Part shown: positions 26,140 to 35,435 of the stretch, in pieces
Position numbering within the stretch: position 1 is the stretch's first letter
Layout: the number at the start of each line of letters is the position of its first letter
From: Paenibacillus sp. J5C2022
GTDB taxonomy: Bacteria > Bacillota > Bacilli > Paenibacillales > Paenibacillaceae
Assembly: GCF_025567625.1 (NCBI RefSeq)
Contig: NZ_JAOQJC010000052.1
Span: 1-51,144, forward strand
Reading direction: 5' to 3'
DNA length: 51,144 bases
Translations under genes and position numbers: made by a program
The notes under the pieces: model-generated
Seen by the model: the letters and a program-made list of their open reading frames with translations, nothing else
Database searches by the model: none
Told to the model about the DNA's origin: nothing

Positions 26140-27819
26140 ATGAAACATTCTTCAAAGGTAAGTTTAGTACTATTGTTAGTTATTATGGTTTTCTTATCCG
26201 CGTGTTCTTCAGGAAACAACGATCCTGATAATGAAACGGTTAAGCAAACAGAAGCGAGTCCAGAAAAGGACAAGGAGACTGATACGGAACCAATAGCTAA
26301 ATCTGCTCCTACCGGGTTGCCAGAGAAGTATGATCCACCAATTGAACTTACAACCGTAACGACGACTGCAGGATGGATTAAGTACCCTGAAGGAGAAGAC
26401 GCAGATCATAATGTATGGATTCGTATGTTGGAAGAGGAATATGGCATATCTGTAAAACATCTATGGACTGCTGACGGGGGTTCATATCCGGAGAAGATAA
26501 ATCTTGCGATTGCTTCGGGACAACTGCCAGATTTCTTCTGGGTTGGCGGTGACCAGTTACAGCAGCTAGCTGATGCTGATCTGATTGAGGATCTGACAGA
26601 TGTATACAAGAACTACGCACCGAAAGTGATAACAGATGTCATGGATGAAGCAGGTCCGCTCGTGCTCGAATCTGCAACAATTAACGGCAAACTAATGGCA
26701 ATCCCGTGGACAGGATTTAATCAAGAGAACGTTCCAATGGTATGGGTGCGTGATGATTGGCGCACGAACCTGAATTTACCTGAACCTAAGACAATGGAAG
26801 ACTTGTTAGCGATTTCCGAAGCTTTCACAACCCAGGATCCCGATAACAATGGGATAGATGATACCTATGGAATAGGCATGGATAAAGACTTTGGATCTAT
26901 CCAAGGATTTTTGAATGGTTACCATGCCTATCGAAATATTTGGATTGAGGACGGGAATGGCGGTTTGAAGTACAGCTCAATACAACCGGAAATGAAGGAT
27001 GCTTTAGCAAAGCTTCAGCAGATGTATGCTACGAAGCAGATTGATCCGGAATTCGGAGTTAAGAGCAGCAGCAAATATTACGAGGACATTGGTACCAATA
27101 AGCTCGGAATCGTATATCGTATTCGCAGTGCGTCTGCTTTGCAAAGTCAGACACCAACAGCTGAGTGGAGACCGTATGTTTCTCCTTCCATTGATAATAA
27201 TCCTGCAAAGATGCAGCATGAGCTCAATGTTTCGGGTTACTGGGTTGTGAAGAAAGGGACGAAGAATCCAGAAGCGGTATTGAAGATGGCAGAACTATTC
27301 ATGAATGCATTCTATTTCAACACATCGGATGAGGTATTCGAAAGATTAGTAGATGACAAGAATGGACATGGTGCTATATATACGTTTGCGCCTGTAGAAA
27401 TATATCGTCCGTTCAACAATTATAATGGTTATCTTGAAATTCAGAAGTTCAAGAATGGTGAGGTCAAACTTGAAGATTTAACGCCATTATACCGAAATTT
27501 CTATAATGGACTTAAGGATTACGAGGATGGCAATAAGGAAGCGTGGAATCAAAATGCGGCAAATGGTCCACTAGGTTCGGGTTATGTATTAGGTGAATAC
27601 ATTAAGAACGATCAGTTTATGCCTAATCAATTCACAACAACACCTACACCAACGATGATCAGTAAGTTACCTAACCTATTGGATATGGAGCTCGAAATGA
27701 TGACCAAGATTGTGACGGGTGGACCGCTTAGTGAATTCGATAAATTCGTCGATAATTGGAATAAACTGGGAGGAAAAGAGATAGAGGCAGAAGTGAACGA
27801 GTGGTATCAAAATAAGTAG
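26140..27819 (+). CDS. Extracellular solute-binding lipoprotein, LplA-type (importer 2)
   Basis: A 559-residue lipoprotein with lipobox LSAC (Cys22) after a short signal peptide, then an acidic, Thr/Glu/Lys-rich linker and a large sugar-binding fold containing a Ca-binding-like DPDNNGIDDTYG loop near residue 230. An AGGGAGG ribosome site precedes the ATG. It is the first gene of importer 2 and, unlike in importer 1, comes before its permeases. It belongs to the same broad family as the 535-residue lipoprotein of importer 1 but is clearly divergent, so the two importers probably take different oligomers. Confidence 0.92.
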   Translation: MKHSSKVSLVLLLVIMVFLSACSSGNNDPDNETVKQTEASPEKDKETDTEPIAKSAPTGLPEKYDPPIELTTVTTTAGWIKYPEGEDADHNVWIRMLEEEYGISVKHLWTADGGSYPEKINLAIASGQLPDFFWVGGDQLQQLADADLIEDLTDVYKNYAPKVITDVMDEAGPLVLESATINGKLMAIPWTGFNQENVPMVWVRDDWRTNLNLPEPKTMEDLLAISEAFTTQDPDNNGIDDTYGIGMDKDFGSIQGFLNGYHAYRNIWIEDGNGGLKYSSIQPEMKDALAKLQQMYATKQIDPEFGVKSSSKYYEDIGTNKLGIVYRIRSASALQSQTPTAEWRPYVSPSIDNNPAKMQHELNVSGYWVVKKGTKNPEAVLKMAELFMNAFYFNTSDEVFERLVDDKNGHGAIYTFAPVEIYRPFNNYNGYLEIQKFKNGEVKLEDLTPLYRNFYNGLKDYEDGNKEAWNQNAANGPLGSGYVLGEYIKNDQFMPNQFTTTPTPTMISKLPNLLDMELEMMTKIVTGGPLSEFDKFVDNWNKLGGKEIEAEVNEWYQNK

Positions 27820-27859
27820 AATCTACTCGTTCGCCCAGGATAGGATGGGAGGAATTATA

Positions 27860-28756
27860 TTGAAAAAACTTTTCAAACAGGAATGGCCTTTACATCTTAT
27901 GGTTTTACCGGGGTTACTCATTATCTTGGTATTCCAATATGTTCCGATGTTTGGAGTCGTAATGGCCTTCCAAAATTATATTCCAGCCAAAGGTATTCTA
28001 GACTCCAAGTGGGTTGGACTCGACAATTTCGAATATGTATTAAGCTTACCGAATACTTCGAAAGTGTTATGGAATACAATCTTTATCGCTTCAATGAAAG
28101 TCATTATGGGATTAATTGCACCTATTGTTACCGCTCTCTTGCTTAACGAAATAGGTAAACAGCTATTCAAAAGAGGTGTTCAAACTTTAATATATATTCC
28201 TCACTTTCTGTCTTGGGTTATTCTTGGAGGTATTCTGATCGATGTTCTGTCACCTTCACAGGGCATCGTCAATCAGGTTCTGTCCTTTGTGGGAATCAAT
28301 CCAATCTATTTCCTAGGAGATAAGGAGTGGTTCCCATATGTGATGGTCTTATCAGATACGTGGAAGGAATTCGGCTTTAGTACAATCGTTTATCTTGCAG
28401 CTCTTACGGGGATCAATCCCAATCTGTATGAGGCGGCATCCATCGATGGTGCAGGTTATTTGCGCAAAACTTGGAATATTACACTGCCAGGTATGAGAAT
28501 GATCATTGTATTGTTAGCCACACTGAGTCTTGGATCCATACTGAATGCAGGCTTTGAACAAATATTTATCTTGTACAGTCCTCAAGTGTATGAGACTGGT
28601 GATATTATCGATACGCTTGTTTATCGAATGGGGTTAGTAAGCGCACAATATAGTAATGCAACAGCTGTAGGACTAATGAGATCCGTCGTTTCGCTTGTGC
28701 TGATTTCTTTATCCTACTGGTTGTCCTATCGGTATGCAAACTATCGTATTTTTTAA
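27860..28756 (+). CDS. Carbohydrate ABC transporter permease, LplB-type (importer 2)
   Basis: A 298-residue permease with about six transmembrane segments, the family sequence QYVPMFGVVMAFQNY near the N-terminus and the ATPase-contact EAA loop at Glu191 (EAASIDGAGYLRKTW). I used the TTG at 27860, which has GGGAGGAA seven bases upstream; the ATG at 27845 lies before that ribosome site. It is paired with the permease at 28769 and the lipoprotein at 26140. No ATPase is encoded nearby. Confidence 0.92.
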   Translation: MKKLFKQEWPLHLMVLPGLLIILVFQYVPMFGVVMAFQNYIPAKGILDSKWVGLDNFEYVLSLPNTSKVLWNTIFIASMKVIMGLIAPIVTALLLNEIGKQLFKRGVQTLIYIPHFLSWVILGGILIDVLSPSQGIVNQVLSFVGINPIYFLGDKEWFPYVMVLSDTWKEFGFSTIVYLAALTGINPNLYEAASIDGAGYLRKTWNITLPGMRMIIVLLATLSLGSILNAGFEQIFILYSPQVYETGDIIDTLVYRMGLVSAQYSNATAVGLMRSVVSLVLISLSYWLSYRYANYRIF

Positions 28757-28768
28757 GGAGGCAGCAAG

Positions 28769-29653
28769 ATGGTTGAGCAAGCATCATGGAGCAGAAAGCT
28801 GTTCGTTATTTTCAATTATTTATTTCTGTCTATCACAGCCATTCTTTGTCTTGCACCCATTATTCATGTTCTCTCGATTTCACTAAGTTCCATGGAAGCA
28901 GTAGCTAGTGGGCAGGTCACATTATGGCCTGTAGACTTTACTTTGAGCGCTTATGAATATGCATTGACAAAGGAGGCTTTCAGTACCTCATTATTTGTAT
29001 CAGTTAAAAGAGTTATTCTTGGTACATCGTTACAAATGATCATGATCGTGCTGCTAGCTTACCCTCTTTCGAAAGAGGATAATAAGTTCAAATTCAGAAC
29101 TTTATACGTTTGGATCGTGTTTATTACGGTGTTGATCAGCGGTGGACTGATTCCATATTACATGACTATAAGATATACCGGTTTACTTGATTCAATATGG
29201 GCATTAGTTATTCCGATATCCGTTCCCGTATTTAGTGTAGTCTTATTATTAAACTTTTTCCGTGGTCTGCCCAAAGAATTAGAAGAATCGGCCTTTATGG
29301 ATGGAGCGGGACATTTCACTACGTTATGGTCCATTTTTGTGCCGCTGTCTAAACCAGCATTGGCTACATTGTTATTATTCTCTATGGTAGGTCATTGGAA
29401 CTCTTGGTTTGATGGATTAATCTTCATGAATTCCGCTGATAAGTATCCGTTGCAGAGTTATCTGCAAACGATTGTCGTGAATACGGAGTCAGAAATCCTC
29501 ACTGAGGCGCAAGCGGAGATGATGAAAGAGTTATCTAATCGAACCTTTAAAGCAGCACAAATATTTATAGGTGCTCTGCCCATTTTGCTTGTGTATCCTT
29601 TTTTACAAAAGCATTTTATGAAAGGAATCGTGCTTGGAAGCGTGAAAGGTTAA
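28769..29653 (+). CDS. Carbohydrate ABC transporter permease, YtcP-type (importer 2)
   Basis: A 294-residue permease. The EAA loop appears as EESAFMDGAGHF (Glu172, Glu173), with serine in place of the first alanine, and the C-terminus FLQKHFMKGIVLGSVKG is typical of the YtcP group. AAGGAGG precedes the ATG. Gene order lipoprotein, LplB-type, YtcP-type is the standard one. The giant secreted enzyme follows after 35 bases with no terminator between, so the two are probably co-transcribed. Confidence 0.92.
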   Translation: MVEQASWSRKLFVIFNYLFLSITAILCLAPIIHVLSISLSSMEAVASGQVTLWPVDFTLSAYEYALTKEAFSTSLFVSVKRVILGTSLQMIMIVLLAYPLSKEDNKFKFRTLYVWIVFITVLISGGLIPYYMTIRYTGLLDSIWALVIPISVPVFSVVLLLNFFRGLPKELEESAFMDGAGHFTTLWSIFVPLSKPALATLLLFSMVGHWNSWFDGLIFMNSADKYPLQSYLQTIVVNTESEILTEAQAEMMKELSNRTFKAAQIFIGALPILLVYPFLQKHFMKGIVLGSVKG

Positions 29654-29688
29654 AGAAAATATAAAACTATGTGAGGGTGTGAATAATT

Positions 29689-32600
29689 ATGAATAGAAAA
29701 GGGATTGCGAAAAGGAGGATGTCGATTGTTGCAACAATGGTCTTAATCTTAAGTATGCTAGTGCAACTACAAGCTCCAATTGTGATGGCTACACAGCAAG
29801 ATCCCGAAGAAACTGGTTTATTCCCCTGGCCAGTTGCTACGAGTACAGTAATGCCGTATAGGCCTGCACCTCAATTGACTACTACACAAAATCCACCGGA
29901 TTTTAGCTGGCCACACATCGAATATGCTGATCAATATCAGCTTCAGGTCAGTAGGACGAAAACTTTTGAAGAAATCGCTTATGAGAAAGATGAATTAGAC
30001 ATTAATGTATATAATTTCCCCTGTGTATTTGATGAAGGTACCTGGTTCTGGCGGGTTCGTTATCATAAGATCGAGGGATGGTCAGAGTGGACTACACCTT
30101 CGAAGTTCAGAATTACGAAAGATGCTGTACCTTTTCCAGTCCCTCCGGTAGAAGCTATTCGTGCCGAAATTCCAACAAGCCATCCGCGGATATGGACGAC
30201 TTTGGAAACGCTTGCGGATTTCAGAGACTTGGCATTAACATCGGGTGAATCTACTTACCAGCTTAAGCTGGAAGCGGTTAATAATAACATGGCTACGCCG
30301 TTGCCTGCGGAACCTACCGTAGCAAATCCACGTGATGGTATGACCTTTGCTGGTCGTATGCATGATGCTGCATTTGTATATTTGGTTTCGGGCGATTTGC
30401 AGTATGGTGAACGAGCGAAAGAGATGTTGCTGCACATTGCTTCATGGGACCCAGACGGTGCAACGGGATATTCTGTTAATGATCAGGTGCACAGAGACAT
30501 TGCACTCAAGTCTGCAGTCGTATATGACTGGATATATTCTCTATTGACAGAAGCAGAAAAACAAACGGTGAAGCAGATGATTAAGAGTCGCACCGAAACG
30601 ATTATGACTATTGTTGGGGGAACGAATCTCCCGATCACGGAATTTCCGCAAAATTCACATGGCTGGACGGCTTTTGGCATGGTTGGTGTTATTTCCATCG
30701 CTATGATGAACGAATTAGCAGAGGCATCGGACTGGTTTAATACTGTTGTGCCTAGCTATATTAATATTTTACCGCCTTGGGGAGGTGAGGATGGCGGATG
30801 GGCGCAAGGTACAGGTTATTGGCGCGTTTCCAGTTTCTTTAATAAGGATTTAATGGATGCGCTTCTTTATGCCACAGATTTCAACCTGTATGATAAAGCA
30901 TTCTCTCGTCATGAAGGAAACTATCCGTTGTACATGTTCCCACATGGCTCGCCAAGAGGAGTCTTCGGTGACGATAGTGAAATTAAACCTAGTGGCTATA
31001 ATGTATCCATGCTGCGAAGATTAGCTGATATGTATGATGATCCCGTTATGCAATGGGGATCACAAGCGGTAGGAGATGACCCGCTTGGAGTTACGTATGA
31101 CTACTATTATGGTGATAATAGCTTGCAGGCAATTCCTCCTGTTGAGTTGCCGAAGGCAGCATGGTTTGAAGATATTGGGACGGTAGCTATGCACTCTGAA
31201 CTTTATGATCCAGAGCGAATTTCCATGTACTTCAAATCAAGTCCATATGGTAGCTATAACCATAGTCATGCTGACCAGAATAGCTTCATTATAAATGCTT
31301 TTGGTGAATCACTCGCTGTGGATAGTGGTTATTATGACTGGTACAATAGTGACCATCATGCGGGTTATTCTTGGCAGTCTTATGCACATAACACCATTAC
31401 AGTTGATGGACGTCAAGGTCAGCCGATTAATGATATTGATGCTGACGGTACGATTACAGGTTTTGTAACACATTCATCATTTGATGCGACGAGTGGTGAT
31501 GCGACTGCTGCTTATAAGGGGGCACTTGATAATGCGCAGCGAAGTGTCATTTATGTACGACCAGACCTGTTTGTCATAATAGACCAACTTCGTTCCGCGG
31601 ATGCGGAGGGCTCAAACTTTGAATACCAGCTTCATGCTGATGATGCCCTAGACATTGATGTGGATGGTAGAGGCGCAAGCATTGCGAAAGGAAAAGCGGA
31701 AATGCGTGTTCAATTTCATTCGCCTGGACAACTGACAACGACGTTCACAGATCAATTTTTAAATCTGCAGGGACTAGAAGTTCGTCCACAGGGGAGATTC
31801 ATCGCTAAACAAGATCAGCAGCATGCAACCTTTATTACGGAGAAGACAAGTGAGACAACAATAGTATCGACTCTACAGCCCTATCGTCGAGGGGATGCTG
31901 CTCAGCCAATTGTATCGGTTGATTATGGAAGTTATCTGAAGTTGACCATGGTCGATGGCACAGTCGTGTATGTACGGATGACCGAAAGCGGAGAAGTCGA
32001 TACCGGGGATGTTGTATTCGATGGTGCAGCGGCAGCGATTAATCCTAATGGAAGTGTATTGCTTGTATCCGGGACAAAGCTAATAATAGATGAAATTGAA
32101 CGTGTAATAAGTGATGAAGTAATCACGATTGCTTACGATAATAACGATCTATCCGTGTCCAATATAGAAGAGGCTTCTATTGAAATATACGTTCCTAACT
32201 TTAAGAAGCTCTATGATATGGATGGTAATAAAATCAAAACATGTTGCAATAATCAGGGGTTAGAAAACTATGGTGTAGAATGGAGTAAGGGGACTAATTT
32301 ACTGCAGCTTTCTGTGGAGCATGGTGATCATCTATTCAAATTAAATAAACATTCGAAAGCAGAAACGCTTCCGGATGTACAATTAGAAATGGAATTATCA
32401 GGTGTGATCGATGAGATTACTTTATCTGCAAGCAAAGATTTGTACGGTAGAGAAATTGCTTGGGGTGAACTTGATGTTGCTGAAGGTTTTTACCGTGTAG
32501 CACAAGCACCAGAGGGTTTTCTGTTTGTGCAGTATGGAAAACCAGAATTTATCTATCTAAAGGAAGAAACACCCATTATGGTTTTGGGTGACTTAAGTCG

Positions 32601-35388
32601 ACTTAAACTAGAACCTGTTGATTTTGGTACTCCGGTAGAGACAGTTCTATACACGAATTATGACTTGCTTCGATTTAATTCGGATGTATGGAAAGAAGCT
32701 GAGTCCTTCTCAGCAAATGGTGGTGGAGATGTTTCAACTTACACAACACGATCTTTTCTATCTGGTGGTGTAGGTGTGGGTGATTGGGCTGCTCCGGGTC
32801 AATGGATTCGTTGGAATGTAAATGTGACTGAACCAGGTGAATATGATCTCATCTTGAAGTATGTAGCCGGATTTGGCCTACAACCTGGCGAGACAACATC
32901 CCGTTATGTGGAAATCAACGGAGATGGTTATTATTTTGAAGCTTCTCCGACAGTAGATTACGGGACAGTTCCTGAGAATTGGCGTGGTTTACGCGTTGAA
33001 TTGGAAAAACCACTACAACCAGGCTTAAATGAGATAGCAATCTATAGTACTTTCGGGCCAATGAATCTGGATTGGATTGGGCTTGCAGAATCGAAAGAAG
33101 ATGTCACTCCTCCGGATGCTCCTGGGAATTTGAGTGTCGTGTCCGTTGGGAATACCGTAGCAGATATAGCGTGGGACGCTGCGAACGATGACATAGGTAT
33201 TCATTCCTATGAGATTTTCGTTGATGGTGTGGCTTATGCATCGGTTGCTCATGATAGTACGACCTATACGATGAGCTCGTTAGTACCAGGTGGCATCTAT
33301 CAAGTCAGCGTTCGAGCAGTGGATACTAGTGGGAACTTCTCAGATGAAAGTAACCTTGTAGTGATTGAGTCGACAGATACGATACCGCCTGAGTGGGGCG
33401 TTGATGCGGCGATCGAGTCAGAATTCGTACTTCCGACAATGGCAAGATTGTCCTGGGATGGAGTAGAAGCAGAGAATGAAGGAGCTCTAACCTATAAGCT
33501 ATATGAAGAAGGTGTATCTGGCCGTGAGTTAATCGCAACAACTACGAATCCAACCTATGATGTCATAGGTCTTGAAGCAAGTACGACCTATACATTTGCG
33601 GTGGAGGCAGTAGACGCTAGTGGAAACATTTCCATAGATGGACCAACAGGCAGTGTTACGACACCGGCTACGATCACAGTGAATGGCTACTTTGATCTCT
33701 TTGATGAGCAGTCCATAGGGACGTTAGTCACTGGGACGAATGGCTATACAGTAGTAAGTGCTGTCGATGCCCCTGTAAGCATTGAAGACATTAGTGAAAA
33801 CGGCAATGGCAACAAAGCATTGCAGTTGCATGATGGACGATACGATATTAACAATGAGTTTGAATTCATGCCCTATGTGAGCAAGTTAGCTACAACACCA
33901 CTTAGCGGCAGGGTAACGTTTGAAACGAAGTTTAAGTTTCAACCGCTTAATCATCCATCAGGCAATTATGACATAACTGTTCTCTCTGGCAACACGGTAG
34001 CAGCTAAATTAACAGGTGCATCGAGTGGAGGATTCTTCTATTGGGATGTCGTCAATGGTAGTAACTCACCGCATATGATTCCATCGGGAAGCCCGCTATT
34101 CAAATTGCCTCTTGATGAATGGGTGAAGGTGCGCTTCGATCTCGATACAGATACGAAGACCTACGATCTGACCATACAAGCAGATGCATTGAAAGCCTAC
34201 ACTGGAGCGGTAGCTGCACCAGCGATACTAGATACGGATACAGGGACATTTCGTATTGAGGACATCACGTTCTACAATAATAATACGTCGCTGACAAGCA
34301 TTGATGGAGCTTTCTTCGATGCTACGCGGTACACTGGAAATTACTTGTTTGATTATAGTTTCTTGTATGAGAATGAGGTTGTAGATACGATACCGCCTGA
34401 GTGGGGCGTTGATGCGGCGATCGAATCAGAATTCGTACTTCCGACAATGGCAAGATTGTCCTGGGATGGAGTAGAAGCAGAGAATGAAGGAGCTCTAACC
34501 TACAAGCTATATGTAGAAGGTGTATCTGGCCGTGAGTTAATCGCAACAACTACGAATCCAACCTATGATGTCATAGGTCTTGTAGCAAGTACGACCTATA
34601 CATTTGCGGTGGAGGCAGTAGACGCTAGTGGAAACATTTCCATAGATGGACCAACAGGCAGTGTTACGACACCGGCAACGATCACAGCGAATGGCTACTT
34701 TGATCTCTTCGATGAGCAGTCCATAGGGACGTTAGTCACTGGGACGAATGGCTATACAGTAGTAAGTGCTGTCGATGCCCCTGTAAGCATTGAAGACATT
34801 AGTGAAAACGGCAATGGCAACAAAGCATTGCAGTTGCATGATGGACGATACGATATTAACAATGAGTTTGAATTCATGCCCTATGTGAGCAAGTTAGCTA
34901 CAACACCACTTAGCGGCAGGGTAACGTTTGAAACGAAGTTTAAGTTTCAACCGCTTAATCATCCATCAGGCAATTATGACATAACTGTTCTCTCTGGCAA
35001 CACGGTAGCAGCTAAATTAACAGGTGCATCGAGTGGAGGATTCTTCTATTGGGATGTCGTCAATGGTAGTAACTCACCGCATATGATTCCATCGGGAAGC
35101 CCGCTATTCAAATTGCCTCTTGATGAATGGGTGAAGGTGCGCTTCGATCTCGATACAGATACGAAGACCTACGATCTGACCATACAAGCAGATGCATTGA
35201 AAGCCTACACTGGAGCGGTAGCTGCACCAGCGACACTAGATACGGAAACGGGAACGTATCGTGTTACGGATATCACCTTCTATAATAACAATACAACATT
35301 AACGACGATTGATGGCGCATTCTTCGATGCAACACGATATACTGGTATTTACCAGTTCGACTATAGCTTCTTGTATGAAAATCCGTAA
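29689..35388 (+). CDS. Secreted multidomain DUF4962 / heparinase II-III-like enzyme
   Basis: An 1899-residue secreted protein. A signal peptide ends near residue 34 (PIVMA). The catalytic part resembles the cytoplasmic enzyme at 20237 along its length: PYRPAPQLTTTQNPPDFSWP, SHGWTAFG (His324), PPWGGEDGGWAQGTGYW, YNHSHADQNSF (His525, His527). From about residue 1000 follow a CBM6/35-like beta-sandwich (to about 1130), a fibronectin type III domain (about 1140-1227), and two almost identical 336-residue units (from 1230 and 1566), each an FN3-like domain plus a concanavalin/LamG-like jelly roll. There is no sortase signal, SLH domain or C-terminal anchor. It probably attacks an extracellular polymer whose fragments importer 2 takes up. 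The polymer is unknown. Confidence 0.87.
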   Translation: MNRKGIAKRRMSIVATMVLILSMLVQLQAPIVMATQQDPEETGLFPWPVATSTVMPYRPAPQLTTTQNPPDFSWPHIEYADQYQLQVSRTKTFEEIAYEKDELDINVYNFPCVFDEGTWFWRVRYHKIEGWSEWTTPSKFRITKDAVPFPVPPVEAIRAEIPTSHPRIWTTLETLADFRDLALTSGESTYQLKLEAVNNNMATPLPAEPTVANPRDGMTFAGRMHDAAFVYLVSGDLQYGERAKEMLLHIASWDPDGATGYSVNDQVHRDIALKSAVVYDWIYSLLTEAEKQTVKQMIKSRTETIMTIVGGTNLPITEFPQNSHGWTAFGMVGVISIAMMNELAEASDWFNTVVPSYINILPPWGGEDGGWAQGTGYWRVSSFFNKDLMDALLYATDFNLYDKAFSRHEGNYPLYMFPHGSPRGVFGDDSEIKPSGYNVSMLRRLADMYDDPVMQWGSQAVGDDPLGVTYDYYYGDNSLQAIPPVELPKAAWFEDIGTVAMHSELYDPERISMYFKSSPYGSYNHSHADQNSFIINAFGESLAVDSGYYDWYNSDHHAGYSWQSYAHNTITVDGRQGQPINDIDADGTITGFVTHSSFDATSGDATAAYKGALDNAQRSVIYVRPDLFVIIDQLRSADAEGSNFEYQLHADDALDIDVDGRGASIAKGKAEMRVQFHSPGQLTTTFTDQFLNLQGLEVRPQGRFIAKQDQQHATFITEKTSETTIVSTLQPYRRGDAAQPIVSVDYGSYLKLTMVDGTVVYVRMTESGEVDTGDVVFDGAAAAINPNGSVLLVSGTKLIIDEIERVISDEVITIAYDNNDLSVSNIEEASIEIYVPNFKKLYDMDGNKIKTCCNNQGLENYGVEWSKGTNLLQLSVEHGDHLFKLNKHSKAETLPDVQLEMELSGVIDEITLSASKDLYGREIAWGELDVAEGFYRVAQAPEGFLFVQYGKPEFIYLKEETPIMVLGDLSRLKLEPVDFGTPVETVLYTNYDLLRFNSDVWKEAESFSANGGGDVSTYTTRSFLSGGVGVGDWAAPGQWIRWNVNVTEPGEYDLILKYVAGFGLQPGETTSRYVEINGDGYYFEASPTVDYGTVPENWRGLRVELEKPLQPGLNEIAIYSTFGPMNLDWIGLAESKEDVTPPDAPGNLSVVSVGNTVADIAWDAANDDIGIHSYEIFVDGVAYASVAHDSTTYTMSSLVPGGIYQVSVRAVDTSGNFSDESNLVVIESTDTIPPEWGVDAAIESEFVLPTMARLSWDGVEAENEGALTYKLYEEGVSGRELIATTTNPTYDVIGLEASTTYTFAVEAVDASGNISIDGPTGSVTTPATITVNGYFDLFDEQSIGTLVTGTNGYTVVSAVDAPVSIEDISENGNGNKALQLHDGRYDINNEFEFMPYVSKLATTPLSGRVTFETKFKFQPLNHPSGNYDITVLSGNTVAAKLTGASSGGFFYWDVVNGSNSPHMIPSGSPLFKLPLDEWVKVRFDLDTDTKTYDLTIQADALKAYTGAVAAPAILDTDTGTFRIEDITFYNNNTSLTSIDGAFFDATRYTGNYLFDYSFLYENEVVDTIPPEWGVDAAIESEFVLPTMARLSWDGVEAENEGALTYKLYVEGVSGRELIATTTNPTYDVIGLVASTTYTFAVEAVDASGNISIDGPTGSVTTPATITANGYFDLFDEQSIGTLVTGTNGYTVVSAVDAPVSIEDISENGNGNKALQLHDGRYDINNEFEFMPYVSKLATTPLSGRVTFETKFKFQPLNHPSGNYDITVLSGNTVAAKLTGASSGGFFYWDVVNGSNSPHMIPSGSPLFKLPLDEWVKVRFDLDTDTKTYDLTIQADALKAYTGAVAAPATLDTETGTYRVTDITFYNNNTTLTTIDGAFFDATRYTGIYQFDYSFLYENP
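33376..34383 (+). repeat. Direct repeat unit A (1008 bp) inside the secreted enzyme gene
   Basis: First copy of a 336-codon unit encoding an FN3-like domain plus a jelly roll. Its first 850 bases (33376-34225) match the second copy with only about seven differences that I could count by eye. The last 150 bases are much more diverged, mostly by silent changes. Confidence 0.95.
34384..35388 (+). repeat. Direct repeat unit B inside the secreted enzyme gene
   Basis: Second copy of the unit, offset by 1008 bases so that the reading frame is kept. It runs to the stop codon of the gene. Divergence from copy A starts abruptly at about 35234, which suggests that gene conversion or a recent unequal crossover homogenised only the upstream part. 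Confidence 0.95.
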
Positions 35389-35435
35389 ACACATATCTAC
35401 TAACTTGTGAACATGGAAGGCAGGTGAATATAGGG

